Assembly (NCBI RefSeq): GCF_964340395.1
Contig: NC_135562.1
Span: 1,805,001-1,869,000, forward strand
Length of the DNA stretch: 64,000 bases
Direction: 5' to 3'
From: Glandiceps talaboti
Lineage: Eukaryota > Hemichordata > Enteropneusta > Spengelidae
The position numbers and the translations under genes are program-made. This document shows, one piece after another, positions 59,955 through 64,000 of the stretch (its first letter is position 1; each line of letters starts with the position of its first letter). The notes below the pieces were generated by a model, which made no database searches, was not told the origin of the DNA, and worked only from the letters and a program-made list of their open reading frames with translations.

Positions 59955-60118
59955 CAGCAGCACCACCACCACCACCACCACCACGACTACCACCACTGCC
60001 AACACCACCACCACCACCACCACCACCACCAGCACCACCACCACGACTACCACCACTGCCAACATCACCACCACGACTACTATCACTGCCACCACCAGCA
60101 CCACCAGCCCTACCATCA
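59955..60118. repeat. (CAC)n compound trinucleotide repeat
   Basis: (CAC)n with repeated 'cacgactaccaccactgcca' inserts in three copies. Translations (poly-His, Gly/Val-rich on the other strand) are artefacts of the repeat. Confidence 0.95.
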
Positions 60119-60179
60119 ATGTCAAATCCCAAATCAACTACAAGCCTAGAGTCCAGGCTACTTTGAAATAGCACCTTTG

Positions 60180-61980
60180 TGATTTAAAAAAATAAACTCG
60201 TTAATCTCCATACGGTTGACCATGGATGAATTAGGGAGATACATCTCTCACTAATTATACATACAATGATATAAAATCCCCCATAGTGAAATGAACCACG
60301 CATTTGTTATTCATGCGTTGTACATAAAACCAGTTCTTACTCGGTATATGCAATGTAAATTATAACAACGCATTTCTGAGACTTGACTGCAAAAATTCGG
60401 ACATGTAAAGATTATTTTTGCGGTGTTAGGTTTGTTACAGTTGTGTACGCGTAGAAGGTCCAACGGATCTAGATTCATGTCCTGTTATGAATATCAATAT
60501 GTCGTAACTGTCGTTCCACCAAACATCTGTTACTGTTTACATAATGATATGATGCCCCAATAGGTACAGGAGAAATGAAGATGACTTGGTGTTTCAATCA
60601 TGAGATACGAAGATTTGTACACAAAAATAGACAACTTCAAATGTAAAAGAAACAATATACAGAAGTTCCTTACACAGTGGGGTTGTAGAAGTAGATAGGT
60701 TAAGATGTTGATTTCAGTTGGAAAGTAAACAATTGACGTCATTAAACTCATCAAGTTCATGTGTAATGTTTTCATTAGAAGCCTGATCCTACTGCACTGT
60801 TAAAGAATAGCAATGCCTTTTAATCAATTTATGCATGTGATTGGGAAAGGGACTCTTCTGTATGTGTCATGTCTCTGTTATTGTTAGACTAGTCTAGAGT
60901 TGAATTGTGTCTATTTTTGTGTTAAAACAGTGGTTCATGGGTGAAATACCAAGGCAACTTCATTTCTCATGTAATCCCTCTAAATGTCACCGACATAAAC
61001 TACAGTACGTGGCAACCATACAACTCAAAGCCACGTGATTTACGAGATCGTGAATATAGAGCGAGATAAAATGGTAATGTGTGGCTATGGTAATATAGTA
61101 GTCAAAAGGGAATGATAATTTTGTCACAGATGTAATATATAAAAAGTATCTTTTTGTTTGGATGCCTATACTAGTTTGGGAGATAAATGTTGCAATGTGA
61201 TTGAATACTTGGAAGGCACACAGTCAATGTAAGTAAACTGTAAATTCGTACAGTATGAATTGTTGTAGAATTAATTATCCATTTGTGTATTTCTCCTTAC
61301 TTCGTTCCTTCCCCTGTCACACTGTAAGAGCTCATTCTCCCATGCGCTTTGTTATTATTAAAACTTTCCATCTCGTGTAACCGTTTCCATGGTGATTTCC
61401 AAGGAGATAAACATTTCTATGGTAACACAAAATTGATGGATCATGCCATGTTTTACCTCCATTTAATAAAACTTCTTCTAATCTATCTTACTGGGCGTGA
61501 ATTGAAATCATTTCCAACAACGTTGGTTGGAGTGCGTCCCCTGCAACTATAGCACCTGGGGAATAAGAGAAATACAATTCGCTAACGAAACCACACAACC
61601 TAACATAGTAATAGTACCCTGTATTCACGATATTTAGTATAGCTAGACTTTATTCAAGTGGGGTTCCTCAATTTGAAATGAAATGAAATAAAATTTAGAA
61701 TAATATATGTGCTATCATTTTAAGGTGTGTTGATTTATTGTGAACCCCCTAGGGGATAGCTTCTCCTTCGATAAGTAAATGACTGATGAAAACATACGGG
61801 GAAAAAAGTATATCTATCAGTATTGAAATGGATTACATTTGGTAAAAGTATCTATCACAAAGGATGTCCCTCAGGTAACTAGTGCCATTCTAGTCTAGGT
61901 GCTGGACTTTCGGTCCGCAATTCAGCTTACTCGAAAACTCTAATTATAGGGTTAGTGACGTTGTCATTTAGATATATGGG
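60180..61980. other. gene-free, CpG-containing stretch
   Basis: No supported exon or repeat recognised. Confidence 0.4.
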
Positions 61981-61989
61981 ATAGACCTG

Positions 61990-62309
61990 TTGCCGGTTCC
62001 AAGATGCATTGCGTGTCTCTCCATACAATGCCATGTATTGTGTACGCACTGAAGGGTTTGCACGCGCTATTCAGGGGGGGGGGGGGGTGGTTGTCACCTG
62101 TCCGTACCCTGGGTTCACCTGTAAAATCACTGTCTGTCATTGATGGCGTTTAGTCTTTGTTCTACAATATCACTCATAATCAAAGATGTCAACATGTGTT
62201 TACATAATTTCCTGATGAAAATGTTATTTCAAACGTCATAAAGACAAAGCAAGACTAAATATAACAACATAAGAGACATCATCTCGCGCAATGCATCTTG
62301 GAACCGGAA
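61990..62309. mobile_element. TIR element, ~320 bp
   Basis: Ends 'gccggttccaagatgcattg' and 'caatgcatcttggaaccgg' are inverted (about 20 bp). A G12 tract lies inside at 62076. Its left ~110 bp matches 15288-15402 in inverted orientation. Confidence 0.75.
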
Positions 62310-62493
62310 AATTGACTATCAGGTAGGAGTACAAGAATTGATAAGTTGTCTTTATTCAGTCAATAAGGAGAGGTGATAGTCAGCCAACACAGAAGACTAA
62401 CAATTATTCTTTATTTATCGAATTAGCCAAAACACCCTCAGTCACTTTTATTCCATCGGAAAAAAAAAACAATTTATGCGTCACATGCTCACC

Positions 62494-62751
62494 GCTCCCT
62501 GTGGTCTGGATGCATTCTTGGAAACGGCACAGGCAAGGCAATGTCACATAACGGGTAAACAATCTATTCACACTTCTCTGCTCCCTGTGGTCTGGAAGTA
62601 TCCTTAGAAACGGCACGGTCAAGGAAAGGTCCTGTAACGGGTAAGCAATATATCCACACTTCTCTACTCCCTGTGGTCTGGAAGTATCCTTAGAAACGGC
62701 ACGGTCAAGGGAAGGTCATATAACGAGCAAGCAATCTATCCACACTTCTGT
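62494..62751. repeat. 86-bp tandem repeat, 3 copies
   Basis: Starts at 62494, 62580 and 62666: 'gctccctgtggtctggaagt', 'atccttagaaacggcacggt', 'caaggaaaggtc', '..taacgggtaagcaat', 'ctatccacacttctct'. Confidence 0.97.
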
Positions 62752-62848
62752 GTCAAATTAATTATAATACTGACCATATTGTTGCATATATTATTTACAT
62801 GTTATTAACATCATTCAGTAATTAACCAGCATGGAATTAGACTGTAAG

Positions 62849-63620
62849 ATACGTCATCATGTCCCTCTGCCCTCACCAGCAGATCTTTACAGAGTGGGTG
62901 TTGGCTGATAGGTGTGGTACTATACATGTCGTAGCCTACAAACTATAGGGTGTTGGCTGATAGGTGTGGTACTATACATGTCGTACCTTACAAACTATAG
63001 GGTGTTGGCTGATAGGTGTGGTACTATACATGTCGTACCTTACAAACTATAGGGTGTTGGCTGATAGGTGTGGTACTATACATGTCGTAGCCTACAAATT
63101 ATTGGGTGTTGGCTGATAGGTGTGGTACTATACATGTCGTAGCCTACAAATTATTGGGTGTTGGCTGATAGGTGTGGTACTATACATGTCGTAGCCTACA
63201 AATTATTGGGTGTTGGCTGATAGGTGTGGTACTATACATGTCGTAGCCTACAAATTATTGGGTGTTGGCTGATAGGTGTGGTACTATACATGTCGTAGCC
63301 TACAAACTATTGGGTGTTGGCTGATAGGTGTGGTACTATACATGTCGTAGCCTACAAATTATTGGGTGTTGGCTGATAGGTGTGGTACTATACATGTCGT
63401 AGCCTACAAATTATTGGGTGTTGGCTGATAGGTGTGGTACTATACATGTCGTAGCCTACAAATTATTGGGTGTTGGCTGATAGGTGTGGTACTATACATG
63501 TCGTAGGCTACAAATTATTGGGTGTTGGCTGATAGGTGTGGTACTGTACACGTCGTATCTTACAAACTATAGGGTGTTGGCTGATAGGTGTGGTACTATA
63601 CATGTCGTATCTTACAAACT
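62849..63620. repeat. 52-bp minisatellite, ~14 copies, next to a MITE end
   Basis: Unit 'gggtgttggctgataggtgt', 'ggtactatacatgtcgtagc', 'ctacaaattatt' from about 62896. It is preceded at 62849-62880 by 'gactgtaagatacgtcatc', the terminus of the 20.4-kb MITE family. Central copies are nearly identical. The edges carry the variant 'gtaccttacaaactatag'. Confidence 0.97.
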
Positions 63621-64000
63621 AGCATGTGCACGCGACAAAATTAATAATTTGATTGTTACAATAGTCAATAAAACAACAGCTATGATACTATGAAGTATAT
63701 TTCGCATTTAGAGGCCATCTACCCATATTGTTATATAAGTACCAAAAAGCGAGACAAGAGTATAATTATTGCATACGTACAGGGGACGAAATGGTATAAA
63801 GATTAAATCAAAAACATATTTTATGAAGTGGAAAAGTATTTCTTTTAGTCTAAATACCTTGTAAATATACACTGCAAGTTGTCTAGAGATGATGAGGGGT
63901 TCTACTTGCCATTAAATGATAGAATTTATTTAGCGATGGATGGGACCAAATAATACATTGAAGGTATTGCTGTCTTAGAGGAGTATACAAATCACAAATA
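63621..64000. other. AT-rich end of window
   Basis: No feature recognised. Confidence 0.4.

Larger units (their letters stand above)
56700..62500. promoter_or_regulatory. CpG-richer domain, probable promoter/upstream flank
   Basis: CG dinucleotides become visibly frequent from about 56.75 kb (gaccgccatatgctcgggag, gtgtggtcgatcgccgtaaa) and stay so to about 62.5 kb. They are scarce across most of the first 56 kb. Invertebrate gene bodies are often methylated and CpG-depleted while promoters are not, so the boundary just 3' of the candidate first exon (57553) fits a transcription start nearby. No TATA box assigned. Confidence 0.4.

Noticed and set aside
59863-60174. Gly/Val-rich or poly-His ORFs on both strands
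   Set aside because: Produced by the (CAC)n repeat, with no splice or start context.

Overview
This is nuclear DNA from an animal, most likely a marine invertebrate. The support is compositional. The window is AT-rich and has no long ORF that is not a microsatellite. The few credible coding segments are short and bounded by GT/AG splice signals. There are tRNA-derived SINEs, foldback and TIR-type MITEs, many minisatellites, and an extreme surplus of the palindromic words TGTACA, ACATGT and TACATGTA. Motifs such as 'gcgccctct' and the SINE body recall hemichordate, amphioxus or lophotrochozoan genomes, but I cannot name the species. There are no bacterial operons, rRNA genes or CRISPR arrays.

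The main gene content I can support is one long, intron-rich gene on the minus strand, read from about 57.7 kb down past position 1. Its candidate exons, 5' to 3', are: 57553-~57700 (possible start, ATG CAA G|), 39710-39795, 38866-39097 (the most convincing), 33062-33121, 13884-13922, 9093-9184, 6980-7014, 3822-3939, 244-446 and 111-175. Intron phases agree at every junction down to 3822-3939, and again between 244-446 and 111-175, which are separated by a 68-bp intron. At least one exon is missing between 3822-3939 and 244-446, because the phases do not agree there. The encoded peptide is helical, leucine/isoleucine-rich and vaguely HEAT/ARM-like. I do not recognise the family. A possible alternative last exon lies at 30943-31082. 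A minus-strand site at 19283/19284 has the layout of a recursive (ratchet) splice site, in the roughly 19-kb intron between 33.06 and 13.92 kb.

The rest is intron and flank filled with repeats. Region by region: 0.45-7 kb is AT-rich with degenerate satellites. 7.1-9.5 kb holds long microsatellites and a GGGGTACTATTA-type array. 10-23 kb holds a LINE-like tail, minisatellites, a roughly 310-bp tandem array with nested insertions, and a SINE. 25-34 kb holds minisatellites, a MITE with a 9-bp target duplication and a perfect 86-bp palindrome, an 80-bp-TIR MITE, and a hAT-type MITE. 34-43 kb holds a SINE, foldbacks, microsatellites and a 97-bp array. 45.8-49.1 kb holds a perfect 341-bp duplication and a 28-copy, 81-bp minisatellite. 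52.8-53.4 kb holds a 36-bp satellite with higher-order structure. 56.7-62.5 kb is visibly richer in CpG and probably contains the promoter and upstream flank of the minus-strand gene. 62.5-63.6 kb ends in 86-bp and 52-bp arrays.

A recurring theme is that several minisatellite units look like pieces of the short inverted-repeat elements found alone elsewhere in the window. All exon calls were made by eye. No homology search or RNA evidence was available.
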